Position numbers and translations under genes: made by a program. From Bacteroidota bacterium (GTDB lineage Bacteria; Bacteroidota; JABWAT01), in the NCBI GenBank assembly GCA_020161835.1, contig JAIUNL010000014.1, forward strand, positions 1 through 64,000: DNA of 64,000 nt, in the 5' to 3' direction. Shown here in pieces: positions 36,995 through 45,822 of this stretch (positions are counted from its first letter, which is position 1; each line of letters opens with the position of its first letter). Below the pieces are notes generated by a model, which worked only from the letters and a program-made list of their open reading frames with translations, did not search any database and was not told the origin of the DNA.

Positions 36995-37464
36995 ATCTGA
37001 TCTGAGTCAAATGGGAATTCGCTGAGTACGTGATCGATAATTTCTCTGTGGTCAAAAGCCAGAGTTGGCAATTTTTGGATAGGATACCATTTTGCATTGG
37101 CTGCATCATCACCGGCTTTGGTCTGATCCATGGCATGTTCCCAATCTATCCTTCCGATAAAAAGAGACGTAATTACCCGTCCTCTTGGGTCACGACCCGG
37201 ATCACCATAGGTCCAGAATTGTTCAATTCCGACTTCATGGATACCGGTTTCTTCCTTCAATTCTCTGAGGGCTGATTGTTCGAGGGTTTCATCCATGTCA
37301 ATAAAACCGCCGGGTAAAGCCCAGTAGTATTTAAACGGTTCATTTTTCCGTTCAATTAAAAGAATATGCCAGTCTTTATGATCTTTTTGGGAAAAAAGTG
37401 CAACATCACAGGTAACCATCGGGCGTGGATAGTCATAGACGAACTGTCCTTTAGGCTGGTGCAT
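36991..37464 (-). CDS. Nudix hydrolase, ADP-ribose-type
   Basis: ATG 37464 gives 157 residues, matching the family. Earlier in-frame codons (to 37581) would lie deep inside the upstream gene. The Nudix box is complete: G53-x5-E59-x7-R67-E68-x2-E71-E72-x-G74. The N-terminal segment YDYPRPMVTCDVALF resembles Nudix enzymes that split ADP-ribose and its relatives. The start overlaps the end of the macro-domain gene by 14 bp, so translation is coupled. Substrate assignment to ADP-ribose is inference from the partner. Confidence 0.88.
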   Translation of the reverse strand: MHQPKGQFVYDYPRPMVTCDVALFSQKDHKDWHILLIERKNEPFKYYWALPGGFIDMDETLEQSALRELKEETGIHEVGIEQFWTYGDPGRDPRGRVITSLFIGRIDWEHAMDQTKAGDDAANAKWYPIQKLPTLAFDHREIIDHVLSEFPFDSDQI

Positions 37465-37975
37465 GAAGAACCTCGCGAATTTTGGTGATGAATTGAAGAT
37501 TGGAGTCTGTAATCCGGATTGAAATCGGATTTTCTGTTGGCTGAAGTCTGGAAAGTGCCACAGAAATGAGGTTGGCAGCATCCTGCCAGGAAATCCCGAA
37601 TGCAGAAGCGTTTAATGATCCGATAGAAACCGATTGGATTTCCTTTTTTTCTGCAAGAATAAAAGCCTCATCAAGGGCCTTGGCAATTGAAGCCTTTAAT
37701 GGTGGTTCAGAAGAAATATTCAGGTGAAGTATATTTTTAATCTGACGCATCCCCAACCGGTAAGGTGACGACAGGTAAGCACCTTCCCGTTTGGCATGGT
37801 TTTTTATGTCACGTTCCAGATCTTTTCCTGCGAGCTGCAGGATCTGGCGGCAGACGCCGTTATCGTGTCTTCCTCCAAACTGACAGGGACAGATAAGCGC
37901 TCCGGAGGGTAAAAAGAGCAGGTCACCGATGGTGATTTCAATGTTGGAACCGGCAGGATTTTCATTCTTTTTCAT
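37451..37975 (-). CDS. Macro domain-like protein (ADP-ribose binding)
   Basis: ATG 37975 gives 174 residues; the frame runs on to 38011. The fold cues are EITIGDLLFLPSGALICP (strand and loop binding adenine-ribose), a Gly-rich loop (FGGRHDNGV), ILHLNIS and the final VSIGSLNASAFGISWQDAA, which parallels the IPALGTGxxGxP motif. Macro domains bind or hydrolyse ADP-ribose and its esters. The usual NAAN motif is not conserved, so activity is uncertain. It is the first gene of a run of five overlapping or nearly overlapping genes. Confidence 0.72.
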   Translation of the reverse strand: MKKNENPAGSNIEITIGDLLFLPSGALICPCQFGGRHDNGVCRQILQLAGKDLERDIKNHAKREGAYLSSPYRLGMRQIKNILHLNISSEPPLKASIAKALDEAFILAEKKEIQSVSIGSLNASAFGISWQDAANLISVALSRLQPTENPISIRITDSNLQFITKIREVLHAPA

Positions 37976-38011
37976 AACCTGAAAGTTAAGAATAAGTGAG
38001 GGGATAAACAA

Positions 38012-38551
38012 GAAGGCAAATGGTTAATGGGGAAGGCATAAGGCATAAGGCATAAGGCATAAGGCGTAAGGTATAAGGTTAATTGAAATGCAGTTGCATT
38101 TATGTAACACCGACCTCTGGTCGGTATTCCTATTCAAACAGGGTTAATGTGAATTGAAATTTGATATTGCAACCCCGTAGGGGTGACCTGATTGTAGCCC
38201 CGGGTAAAACCCGGTGGAAAGAACAACACACAACCCTACTCACCCCGAACGGGGTGATATGTTTGTAGAAAGTCGGAACACATGAACACCCAACCCGCCC
38301 GGCCACAGACCCAAATATGAAATGACACCCCGTGCGGACGGAAATGAAAATACGTTTCCCGCCGCTCTCACGGATTACACGGAAATTAAAATACTTTTTG
38401 TATAGGGATAGGCAAGAATATTAGGATGAATACAATTTGTTTGTAAATACAGGATTCTGGTAATATCCTCACCCCAGCGGGGTGAAATCTTGGTAGAAAA
38501 ACAAAGTCACAAAAAGCGATATCCGCACCGAAGGTGCGTGATGTGGTTTAA
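38012..38551. repeat. Repeat-filled intergenic region (540 bp)
   Basis: It contains a tandem heptad array (38031-38083), a GTAACACCGACCTCTGGTCG element (38103-38122) and at least five hairpins of a family with varying stems and a similar tail: ACCCCGTAGGGGTGACCTGA (38172-38191), CACCCCGAACGGGGTGATAT + GTTTGTAGAAA (38241-38271), CACCCCAGCGGGGTGAAATC + TTGGTAGAAAA (38470-38500), GCACCGAAGGTGCGTGATGT (38524-38543) and a CCGGG pair (38199-38216). No gene was seen. Confidence 0.8.
38031..38083. repeat. Tandem heptad repeat GGCATAA
   Basis: Four exact and several diverged copies of GGCATAA follow each other, ending GGCGTAAGGTATAAGG. A 7-bp unit with TAA puts a stop codon in all three frames. Related units abut three stop codons elsewhere in the window. 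Confidence 0.85.
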
Positions 38552-38968
38552 TCACCGTTCAGTCGGGTAACCTTTGTAAAGCCAGCCGCCGAATCCGTCT
38601 GATAAATAGATGACATTTTTAAAGCCCATTTCCTTTAATAAAGGAAAAATCTTGGTATCGCAAACGGCAGTACTGCAATAAACAATTAAAGATTTTGATG
38701 TGTCAAGAAGAGCCAGGGTTAGTCGTGCCGTTCCACCCCGTTCATCTGCAGGAAAGGCACCTTTAATATGCAGTTCCTCATAATCTGAGAAATGGCGTGT
38801 ATCCAAAAAAACATAATTGGTATCATTGATTTTGTCGGATACCTGCGATGAATTTTTGATGATGTATCCGAACTGTGCAAACTGTTCCTGATCGGTGGGA
38901 CCTTTTTTATCGGAGGTACAACTGATCGTAAACAGGAGGAAAATTGCCGGTAATATATAAGCTTTCAT
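38552..38968 (-). CDS. Rhodanese-domain lipoprotein
   Basis: The 138-residue protein has a lipoprotein signal peptide with lipobox FTISC (Cys17), so it should be anchored in the envelope. A single rhodanese domain fills the rest (FLDTRHFSDYEELHIKGAF, then the active loop VYCSTAVCDTK with a catalytic-type Cys, then GFGGWLYKGYP). Rhodaneses transfer sulfane sulfur or serve as sulfur-handling or redox modules. It is single, between two repeat-rich spacers. Confidence 0.88.
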   Translation of the reverse strand: MKAYILPAIFLLFTISCTSDKKGPTDQEQFAQFGYIIKNSSQVSDKINDTNYVFLDTRHFSDYEELHIKGAFPADERGGTARLTLALLDTSKSLIVYCSTAVCDTKIFPLLKEMGFKNVIYLSDGFGGWLYKGYPTER

Positions 38969-39346
38969 GTGGATGTTTTGTTGTTTCCATTGAATTTAAA
39001 ATGGTGGTTCGGTTTTTTTCAAAAACCAAATAAGAAACGATTGACGTTTACAAAGCTTTGGATGAAACAATCACCGTTTAAAGTCATTCAATGAAGCTGT
39101 CATCCCGTCCAAGGTTCGTTTACGAACCGCGGATCCGGTGTAACTTGGAGACTTAGCCTGCCCCGTCCCGAGAATCGGGAATCGGGGATCCGGTTAACGA
39201 AGTTCTGCAAAGCTCATCCATGTTTTTCGACTTTTATCAACTCCTTTTCCAAAACAGAAGTTTATTTTTCAACAAAAGAAATGAATCTATCAGGTAAAAT
39301 GAAACGAACGGTTGGTGTGGATTTTGAAGGAGAATCTGGCAGAAAT
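38969..39346. repeat. Intergenic region with REP-like element
   Basis: A TGTCATCCCGTCCAAGG...GCGGATCCGG element, with a GGTTCGTTTACGAACC hairpin, begins at 39097. A CCCGAGAATCGGG hairpin and CGGGGATCCGG follow (to about 39193). The remaining sequence is AT-rich and holds no gene. Confidence 0.7.
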
Positions 39347-39613
39347 TTATAATTTGGATATAATTTTAACTTTTAAATCCTGATTTTCAACCTGCGGGAC
39401 TTCGTCCTGATTGCTTTCAAGGTGATGCCGGTCGAGTAGCTCATCAAGAAGGTGTCCTTGTTTTTCATATTCCAAGCAGGCTTTACACAAAGAGGTGTGA
39501 ACCTTTAGCTGAATATTTTCTGCCCAGGTAAGCGGAAAAACAGACTCTTTATCTATCAGTTCACTGGCTTTTTTACAGGAGAAAACCAGTTTTTTCAAGA
39601 TCCTATTCATCAT
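39347..39613 (-). CDS. Small zinc-finger (anti-sigma-like) protein
   Basis: The 88-residue protein has the H-x3-C-x2-C pattern (HTSLCKAC, about 42-49) of zf-HC2 anti-sigma factors, after an N-terminal CKKASELIDKE segment also typical of them. There is no membrane segment, so it would be a soluble, zinc-binding anti-sigma factor. Its start overlaps the stop of the ECF sigma gene by 4 bp (ATGA), the usual sigma/anti-sigma arrangement. The signal is unknown; redox or metal stress is a possibility. Confidence 0.8.
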   Translation of the reverse strand: MMNRILKKLVFSCKKASELIDKESVFPLTWAENIQLKVHTSLCKACLEYEKQGHLLDELLDRHHLESNQDEVPQVENQDLKVKIISKL

Positions 39614-40191
39614 GCAACCTTATTAAACCAGTTTACTTCAAGACATTTTCTGAGCTGAAGTTTAGACCTGTGGATGACTTGCCAGAAATTAGTCGGGGTG
39701 ACATCAAGTTCCTGACAGATTTCGTCACCGCTTTTTTCTTCAAAATATTTCAGTTGGATGGCAGTTTTCCATTGGAGGGGTAATTTTTTCAGACATTTGG
39801 AAAGAATCAGTTTTAATTCATCCTGATCCATGATTTCATGTGCATCGTCGGCCCAGTGTTGCGGAATTTCTTTTGGGTTCCAATTTTCATCTTCGGTGAA
39901 AATGCCATCAAGGAAAGAATTTTCGAAGGCAACTGGTTTTTTGAAATTTGAGCGGTAATGATCCAGGATTTTATTTTTAAGGATAGCCATGAGCCAGGTT
40001 TTGGGCTGACTGTTTCCCTCAAACCGGTGGTAAGATTGCAACGCAGCAAGAAAGGTTTCCTGAACCAGATCTTCTGCAACTTCCCGGTCTGATGTTTTAT
40101 GCAAAGCCCAGGAAAAAAGACTGTCAGAGTACAGATTTACCCAGGTTTTGATGATTTCCGAGGTTTGTTTTTCTTTTGAATGATCAGTCAT
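39610..40191 (-). CDS. ECF-family RNA polymerase sigma factor
   Basis: The 193-residue protein has region 2 (about 20-90; DLVQETFLAAL, TWLMAILKNKILDHYR) and region 4 (about 130-185; LPLQWKTAIQLKYFEEKSGDEI, then TNFWQVIHRSKLQLRKCL). It is a group IV sigma factor. It directs transcription of a stress or envelope regulon and is presumably held by the small zinc protein encoded next. The target promoters are not visible here. Confidence 0.93.
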   Translation of the reverse strand: MTDHSKEKQTSEIIKTWVNLYSDSLFSWALHKTSDREVAEDLVQETFLAALQSYHRFEGNSQPKTWLMAILKNKILDHYRSNFKKPVAFENSFLDGIFTEDENWNPKEIPQHWADDAHEIMDQDELKLILSKCLKKLPLQWKTAIQLKYFEEKSGDEICQELDVTPTNFWQVIHRSKLQLRKCLEVNWFNKVA

Positions 40192-40525
40192 GTTTTAAAA
40201 GGGGCGAAAATAAAAATCCGTTTTTAACAGGGATATTCAGGATAGTCAGGATAAATACAATTTATTGGATAATTCATGTGTTGGTTTTATTCTCACCCCA
40301 GCAGGGTGAAATGTGGTTTCAGAATTGGCACCATCGGCCATTAAAAATTAATTCCGCTCCGCTGGAGCGGTGGTTATTTGTAGGGAAATTATTTCTACCA
40401 ATATACGGCTCCGCTGGAGCCAAAATGTCAAAAACAAAATTGTTGTTATGTTTGCCCCGCACCAGAGGTGCGAAATAGTGGTAGAAGGATCACCCTCAGA
40501 ATTAACCTTATTCCTTACGCCTACC
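40192..40525. repeat. Repeat-filled intergenic region
   Basis: Contains an AACAGGGATATTCAGGATAG element (40229-40248; also at 63737), and hairpins with varied stems: TCACCCCAGCAGGGTGAAAT (40293-40312), CCGCTCCGCTGGAGCGGTGG + TTATTTGTAGGGAAA (40353-40387), GGCTCCGCTGGAGCC (40406-40420) and GCACCAGAGGTGCGAAATAG + TGGTAGAAGG (40459-40488). A heptad repeat (40505-40528) runs into the Kup stop codon. No gene was seen. Confidence 0.8.
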
Positions 40526-40528
40526 CTA
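40505..40528 (-). repeat. Heptad repeat containing the kup stop codon
   Basis: On the minus strand TAG (40528-40526) continues as GGTAGGCGTAAGGAATAAGG. This is the third gene in the window whose TAG stop is at the edge of this repeat. Confidence 0.65.
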
Positions 40529-42442
40529 TTCCACATCCAGCAGATAAGCTGTGGTTTTGGTGAACTCAACGGGCATGATTTCTTTAATAATCTTGGTCTG
40601 ACCTTTCATCCCGAAATACCGGTAAGTTGGCAGGGCAAGTCTTAACAGATTTCTGAATGCACGGACTTTAAGCGTGTGCCAGTAAGAACTTTCATCTGAA
40701 ACAATTTCGTGATCGCCAACCAGAATACTTCCCTTAATTCCTTCAGCTTCCAGAATTTCAGCCAGTTTGATTTCTTCCATATACCCATAACGGATCACAA
40801 TGGATACCATGTTTTCGGGAAGTTCATACCTGACTACCCGTGGACCCAACCAGGTAGGACGCGGACTGATCTGAACGGTAATAAATGACAGTCCGGAGGG
40901 CAGCATGTGATAACGGGTGATAAATGTTTGCAGCGAAAGTGCAATCAGACTGTTTTCATCAGTAACCGGTGAGGGAGAAAAGAAATTGATTTTCGACGGC
41001 ATACGGCCTTGCCATTCCACACCTTTCAGGGCAAATAAATCGCCAAGTGTAAGAGTTGCCTGCCGGTAAACTTCTCCAAGTTTGCCACGTCCCCAGTTCC
41101 AGATCCACATGACTGAGAAAAGACCCAGCCCGATCAGAACCGGAACAAATCCGCCATGAAGGAATTTGAGTGTATTGGCAGTGAAAAAAGTAAAATCAAT
41201 GGCAAAAAGGAAGAAAATAACGGGCGCAACCCAGAGTTTATTCCAGTTCCAGACCTGAGTAGCAACAATGAAAAATCCGAAAGTGGTTATTGACATCGTA
41301 GCCGTTACTGTTAAGCCGTAGGCAACTGCAAGATTTGATGAACTCTGGAAAGCAAAAACAAGGCTGATACAGCCAATCATGAGCAGCCAGTTTACTGCAG
41401 GCATGTAGATTTGTCCGTGAAGATCATGACTGGTATGAACAATTTTAACCCGGGGGAAATAACCAAGACCAATGGCCTGCTGTGTAAGACTAAATGCACC
41501 CGAAATTAAAGCCTGAGAAGCAATAACCGTTGCCATTGTTGCCAAAATAACCAGTGGAATCAGAAACCAGTCCGGGGAAAGTGAATAAAAAACGTTTCCG
41601 CCTGAAACTTCATTTCCGCCCAGTAAAAATGCGCCCTGGCCGAAATAATTGAGAACCAAACAAGGGTAAACAATGAAATACCAGGCGAGTCTGATCGGGG
41701 CCCGGCCAAAGTGACCCATATCGGCATAAAGGGCTTCTCCACCGGTTATACACAGAGTTACAGCACCCAGTACAAAAAGAGACTGCATTTTATGGGAAAT
41801 CAGGAATGAAAGTCCGTTTAGCGGATTCAATGCTTCAAAAACCTGCGGGTGATTTATAATATGTGGGATCCCCAACGCACCAATGGTTGCGAACCAAACC
41901 ATCATAATGACCCCGAAATACCGGCTGATAAGTCCGGTTCCAATCCGTTGGACAGAAAAAAGTAAAATCAGGATAACAACGGTTATCGGAACGACAGCAG
42001 ATTTAAAACCGGGTGCTACAATGGCAAGACCTTCAACTGCAGAAAGAACTGAAATTGCAGGAGTAATTAATCCTTCCGCATAAAGTAAACAGGCTCCAAA
42101 GGCAAGCAGGAAAGAAATGGCGGTAATGAACTTGGTTTTTTTTCCGGTTGATTGAATTAGTGAAAGTTCAGAAAAAACGCCGCCTTCACCATGGTTATCT
42201 GCTCTGAGGATAAAAACGAGGTATTTAACTGAAATAACCATCGTAAGTGCCCAAAAAAACAAAGACAGTACACCCACAATGTCGTCGGGTGTTTTTGAGA
42301 GTGGGTAATGACCAAAAAAGGTTTCATTAAATGCGTAAAGCGGACTTGTTCCGATATCACCGTAAACAACACCCAAGGCGCCAAAAGCCAGAAATAAATT
42401 CCGGACACGTTTATTGGCAGCAAGTCTTGATTCTGAACTCAT
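40526..42442 (-). CDS. kup: Kup-family potassium uptake transporter
   Basis: The 638-residue protein has the Kup signature at the start (LFLAFGALGVVYGDIGTSPL, about 17-36), twelve membrane helices to about 440 and a soluble C-terminal domain (about 490-638). Kup imports K+ together with H+ at constitutive low level. It lies in a cation-transport cluster with a K+ channel, a KefB-type antiporter and two Na+/H+ antiporter-family genes, which points to salt or pH adaptation. Length and motifs match the family. Confidence 0.95.
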   Translation of the reverse strand: MSSESRLAANKRVRNLFLAFGALGVVYGDIGTSPLYAFNETFFGHYPLSKTPDDIVGVLSLFFWALTMVISVKYLVFILRADNHGEGGVFSELSLIQSTGKKTKFITAISFLLAFGACLLYAEGLITPAISVLSAVEGLAIVAPGFKSAVVPITVVILILLFSVQRIGTGLISRYFGVIMMVWFATIGALGIPHIINHPQVFEALNPLNGLSFLISHKMQSLFVLGAVTLCITGGEALYADMGHFGRAPIRLAWYFIVYPCLVLNYFGQGAFLLGGNEVSGGNVFYSLSPDWFLIPLVILATMATVIASQALISGAFSLTQQAIGLGYFPRVKIVHTSHDLHGQIYMPAVNWLLMIGCISLVFAFQSSSNLAVAYGLTVTATMSITTFGFFIVATQVWNWNKLWVAPVIFFLFAIDFTFFTANTLKFLHGGFVPVLIGLGLFSVMWIWNWGRGKLGEVYRQATLTLGDLFALKGVEWQGRMPSKINFFSPSPVTDENSLIALSLQTFITRYHMLPSGLSFITVQISPRPTWLGPRVVRYELPENMVSIVIRYGYMEEIKLAEILEAEGIKGSILVGDHEIVSDESSYWHTLKVRAFRNLLRLALPTYRYFGMKGQTKIIKEIMPVEFTKTTAYLLDVE

Positions 42443-42510
42443 TTATTTATTTTAAAATTGGAAATAGGTTGCTGATTTGCAGGTAAATGATGAAGTCCTT
42501 TCAAAATTAA

Positions 42511-42538
42511 AAAAGGCCGGAATAAGTCCAGCCTTTTT
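42511..42538 (-). terminator. Intrinsic terminator of the NhaD-like gene
   Basis: AAAAGGCCGGA and TCCAGCCTTTT (one G-T wobble) form the stem, with A-run and T-run on either side. It is 19 bp past the stop of the minus-strand gene ending at 42557 and can work in both directions. Confidence 0.8.
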
Positions 42539-42556
42539 AATTTTGAGTTACGAAGA

Positions 42557-43891
42557 TCAGTGATGCATTTCAGTATTTGGTTTTTCTGTTACAGGTTTGT
42601 GAGGGGCATGCGGTTGCCATCCCCAAATTGCAAGCAGGATAAAAAACCCTAATACATAGGCAAGAGCAACAAACCAACCGTGCTTAATGTATGCACCGAC
42701 CGATTTTGCATGTGGAAACATATTGGAAAGTGCAACCCCGGCCGAAGATCCGAACCAGATCATCGAACCGCCAAATCCAACGGCGTAAGCCAGCATACCC
42801 CAGTCATAACCGCCCTGATCAAGGGCAAGCTTTGTGAGCGGAATATTGTCAAAAACGGCTGAAATAAATCCAAGGGAAAGAGCTGTAAACCAGGAAGCAG
42901 GTGGAAGTTCTTCTACCGGCATCATGGAGGCACACATAACCAAAGAAAGCAGGAACAGGCTGCCTTTTACTGAATTCGGAATTTCCTGCCAGTGTGTTTT
43001 GGTAACCATCGCACCTAATAGAATAGCAATCCAGACTCCAAGAGCAGGGAAGTCAAAATAGACATTGGTAATAATGGCACCGGCAAGAATGAGAACAACA
43101 ACCCCGATTTTTGTCCAGTCAATTGAAGCGGATGTATCAGCATCTTTGGAGATGGGTTGGAAAGCGTGTTGTTTTTTAGCTGCAAAATAGGCAAAAATCA
43201 GAAGAGCGGGTACTGCTGCAATATAGGCATGAAATACATCTATAGCGGCAACCCCGTCAATCCACATCATGGTTGTGGTTGTATCACCTACAACCGAACC
43301 AGAACCTCCTGCATTGCTTGCGGCAATAATCCCGGCAAGATAGGCAATATCCACTTTGTTTTTAAAGACGACAAGTGCAATCGTACCACCAATCATGGCT
43401 GCTGCAATGTTATCGAGAAAAGAGGATAGGATGAATACAAGAACAAGGAGTACAAATCCGCCCTTCCAGTCATCAGGAAGGAATTTAGGAAGGATGGACG
43501 GAACATTGGATTCTTCGAAGTGTTTGGCAAGAAGTGCAAAACCGATCAGAAGACCGAAAAGGTTGAGCAGAATCGGCCATTCACCCTGTCTCATGTCTTT
43601 GTTCGTTAGCTGATCCAAAATGGAATTACTGCCGATGAGATGGTGTCCGAGATCAAATCCGGGAATAAATGCAAATTTGAGAATGAGAATGGAAATTAAC
43701 CCGACAAGGGCAACTTCAAGAACGTGATGGTGAAATAATGCAACACCGATTAAGGTAAGTGCAAAAAGAAGGAATTCAGCCCGGATACCCAGCACGATCG
43801 GACCGTGGGGTGAAACTCCTGTTAACAGAACGGCAAGAAAAATACAGAAAATGGCGAAAACGCCAATAAGAGCCATGATCGTTTTACTCAT
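42557..43891 (-). CDS. ArsB/NhaD-superfamily ion transporter (Na+/H+ antiporter-like)
   Basis: The 444-residue protein has about eleven to twelve membrane helices of the ion-transporter superfamily. The two matching halves carry SSFLDNIAAAMIGG and SAVFDNIPLTKLAL (Asp-Asn pairs seen in NhaD/ArsB/CitT transporters), plus SNAGGSGSVVGDTTT and a second SSAGVAL loop. This fits a sodium:proton antiporter of the NhaD type or a citrate-type carrier; Na+/H+ exchange is preferred because NhaB is next to it. The His-rich C-terminal tail (HAPHKP..TEMHH) is unusual. Confidence 0.82.
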   Translation of the reverse strand: MSKTIMALIGVFAIFCIFLAVLLTGVSPHGPIVLGIRAEFLLFALTLIGVALFHHHVLEVALVGLISILILKFAFIPGFDLGHHLIGSNSILDQLTNKDMRQGEWPILLNLFGLLIGFALLAKHFEESNVPSILPKFLPDDWKGGFVLLVLVFILSSFLDNIAAAMIGGTIALVVFKNKVDIAYLAGIIAASNAGGSGSVVGDTTTTMMWIDGVAAIDVFHAYIAAVPALLIFAYFAAKKQHAFQPISKDADTSASIDWTKIGVVVLILAGAIITNVYFDFPALGVWIAILLGAMVTKTHWQEIPNSVKGSLFLLSLVMCASMMPVEELPPASWFTALSLGFISAVFDNIPLTKLALDQGGYDWGMLAYAVGFGGSMIWFGSSAGVALSNMFPHAKSVGAYIKHGWFVALAYVLGFFILLAIWGWQPHAPHKPVTEKPNTEMHH

Positions 43892-44084
43892 TGTTTTCTC
43901 TCCTGAAAGTTGGTTGGTGGTTCCATTTACGCAATATAAATGAATCAGACCGAAATATCATGAAAAGAATTGTTTCAGAGCATTTAAAACGAAATTTTTT
44001 TATAAAATTTACAGCGCCGGGTCAGGGAAAAAAATGGAGGACACTGAGTGGACTCGAAGTGCCCACCATTTTTACTTTTGTAAA

Positions 44085-45563
44085 TCAGAGGAAATAATAT
44101 GCAGCAATTGACAAGATAACGGTGTAGGGAAAGGCCAGTTTCATCATTTCAAAGTACGACAGGTGAATCTTAGAGGCAATTGCCGAAGTCAGCAGAAATA
44201 AAAAGGCTGCTTGACCGTTGGGAGTTGCAACTGATGGGATGTTGGTTCCAACATTGATTGCAATGGCAAGTTGCTCAAACTGTGCCCGGTCAATGATGCC
44301 GGAAGTAAAAGCATTCTGTGCCTCGGTGATGTAAATTGTTGCAACAAAAACATTGTCACTGATGGCAGAAAGTACAGCACTGGCAATAAAAAAGGCGTTT
44401 AACTGGTCTTGTCCCTTAAAGCCCAGTGCCCAGTCGCTGATTGGTGTGAAAAGGTGCAAGCTGTGAATCATGCCTACAATCCCAAAAAAGACAACAAGTA
44501 AGGCAGTGAACGGTAAGGCTTCTTCGAAGGCTTTTCCGATCTGATGTTCGTCAGCTTTACCGGTAAAGGCAGTCAGAAAAATAATCACTGAAAGTCCGAT
44601 CAGGCCAACTTCGGCAAGATGCAGGGCAAGGGCAATCACCAGCCAGATCGCACCAATTCCCATAATCCAGAGTTTGAAAACATCAGACGAAGTGCGTTTT
44701 TGGGTGTCCTCATCAGCCTGTTTTTTCAGAACCAGCCGAACCCGTTCAGGTAACTGGAAACCAAATCCGAAAATTTTAAATTGTTCCGCAAGTATACAGG
44801 TTAACAGTCCGGCACCAAAAACCGGAAGGGAGACGTGGGACATTTTGAAAAAGAAATCGCCAAAATTCCATCCCATCACATTCCCGATCAGCAGGTTTTG
44901 AGGTTCACCGACAAGGGTTGATACACCGCCAAGGGCTGTTCCAACTGCAGCATGCATGAGCAGGTTTCGTAAAAATCCTCTGAAATTTTCGAGATCTTCC
45001 CGCCCTGTCTGCTCTTTGGCTGTTTCATCAGCAATTCCCGGAACCCGTTCATCATAACTGGTATTATTGTAAATTTGGAAAAAGGCAACTGAAACGGCGA
45101 TAATAACTGCAATGACGGTAAGTGCATCAAGCCAGGCGGAAAGAACTGCGCCGGCAACCAGAAACATCAGCGATAAAAGCATTTTACTTCTGGTTGAAAA
45201 CAATATTTTGGTAAATGTGAAGGCCAGAAAATCCTTCATGAAATAAATTCCGGCCACCATGAACATTAATAACAGAATGACCGGGAAGTTGGCAAGTGTT
45301 TCTTTATAGATAACTTCAGGGGAAGCTAAACCCATAAAAACGGTTTGGACAGCCAGTAATCCGCCCGGAAGCAGAGGATAGCATTTCAATGCCATGGCTA
45401 ACGTGAAAATAAATTCGATGAGAATGATCCAGCCGGTTATAAACGGACCAACCGCAAGCAGGATAAACGGGTTCAGAATTAATGCTCCCAGAACGGAGTA
45501 TTTATACCAGTCAGGCGCCTGGCCCATAAAAGTCGTCAGTACAATTTTCGAAAATTTTTGCAT
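44085..45563 (-). CDS. nhaB: Na+/H+ antiporter NhaB
   Basis: The 492-residue protein has the NhaB-specific start (FMGQAPDWYKYSVLGALILNP about 13-33), twelve hydrophobic segments, the VGEPQNLLIGNVMGW motif (about 220) and the SDNVFVATIY motif (about 398). NhaB exports Na+ in exchange for H+ and works at neutral to alkaline pH. It lies upstream of the NhaD-like gene, with about 190 bp between them, so the two may be separately transcribed. Confidence 0.95.
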   Translation of the reverse strand: MQKFSKIVLTTFMGQAPDWYKYSVLGALILNPFILLAVGPFITGWIILIEFIFTLAMALKCYPLLPGGLLAVQTVFMGLASPEVIYKETLANFPVILLLMFMVAGIYFMKDFLAFTFTKILFSTRSKMLLSLMFLVAGAVLSAWLDALTVIAVIIAVSVAFFQIYNNTSYDERVPGIADETAKEQTGREDLENFRGFLRNLLMHAAVGTALGGVSTLVGEPQNLLIGNVMGWNFGDFFFKMSHVSLPVFGAGLLTCILAEQFKIFGFGFQLPERVRLVLKKQADEDTQKRTSSDVFKLWIMGIGAIWLVIALALHLAEVGLIGLSVIIFLTAFTGKADEHQIGKAFEEALPFTALLVVFFGIVGMIHSLHLFTPISDWALGFKGQDQLNAFFIASAVLSAISDNVFVATIYITEAQNAFTSGIIDRAQFEQLAIAINVGTNIPSVATPNGQAAFLFLLTSAIASKIHLSYFEMMKLAFPYTVILSIAAYYFL

Positions 45564-45822
45564 GTTTCGTTGCTCCTTTTCACCGGGTTAAAAAGTGATT
45601 GAATTGTCAAGATAGAAAATTTATTGCCAGAGGAAAAGGAAAATCCGAAAAACCGGATTTCCTGTAAATCATTATGAATGCTTAACATGGAAAAGTAATC
45701 AGTTGGTTTCATTTCATTTTTCAACCTTTACTGGTATTGCAAAAACCTGACATCTTACAAGGAAATTTTTATCTGACAAAAAAAACTCATATCATTGAAA
45801 AAAACTAAAATTGGTTTTTATT

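Noticed and set aside
38031..38083. Possible CRISPR array
   Set aside because: Units are 7 bp, directly joined and without spacers; no cas genes are present.
43891..44097. 68-codon frame between the two antiporter genes
   Set aside because: No recognisable domain and no ribosome-binding site of note; the gap is a normal leader region.
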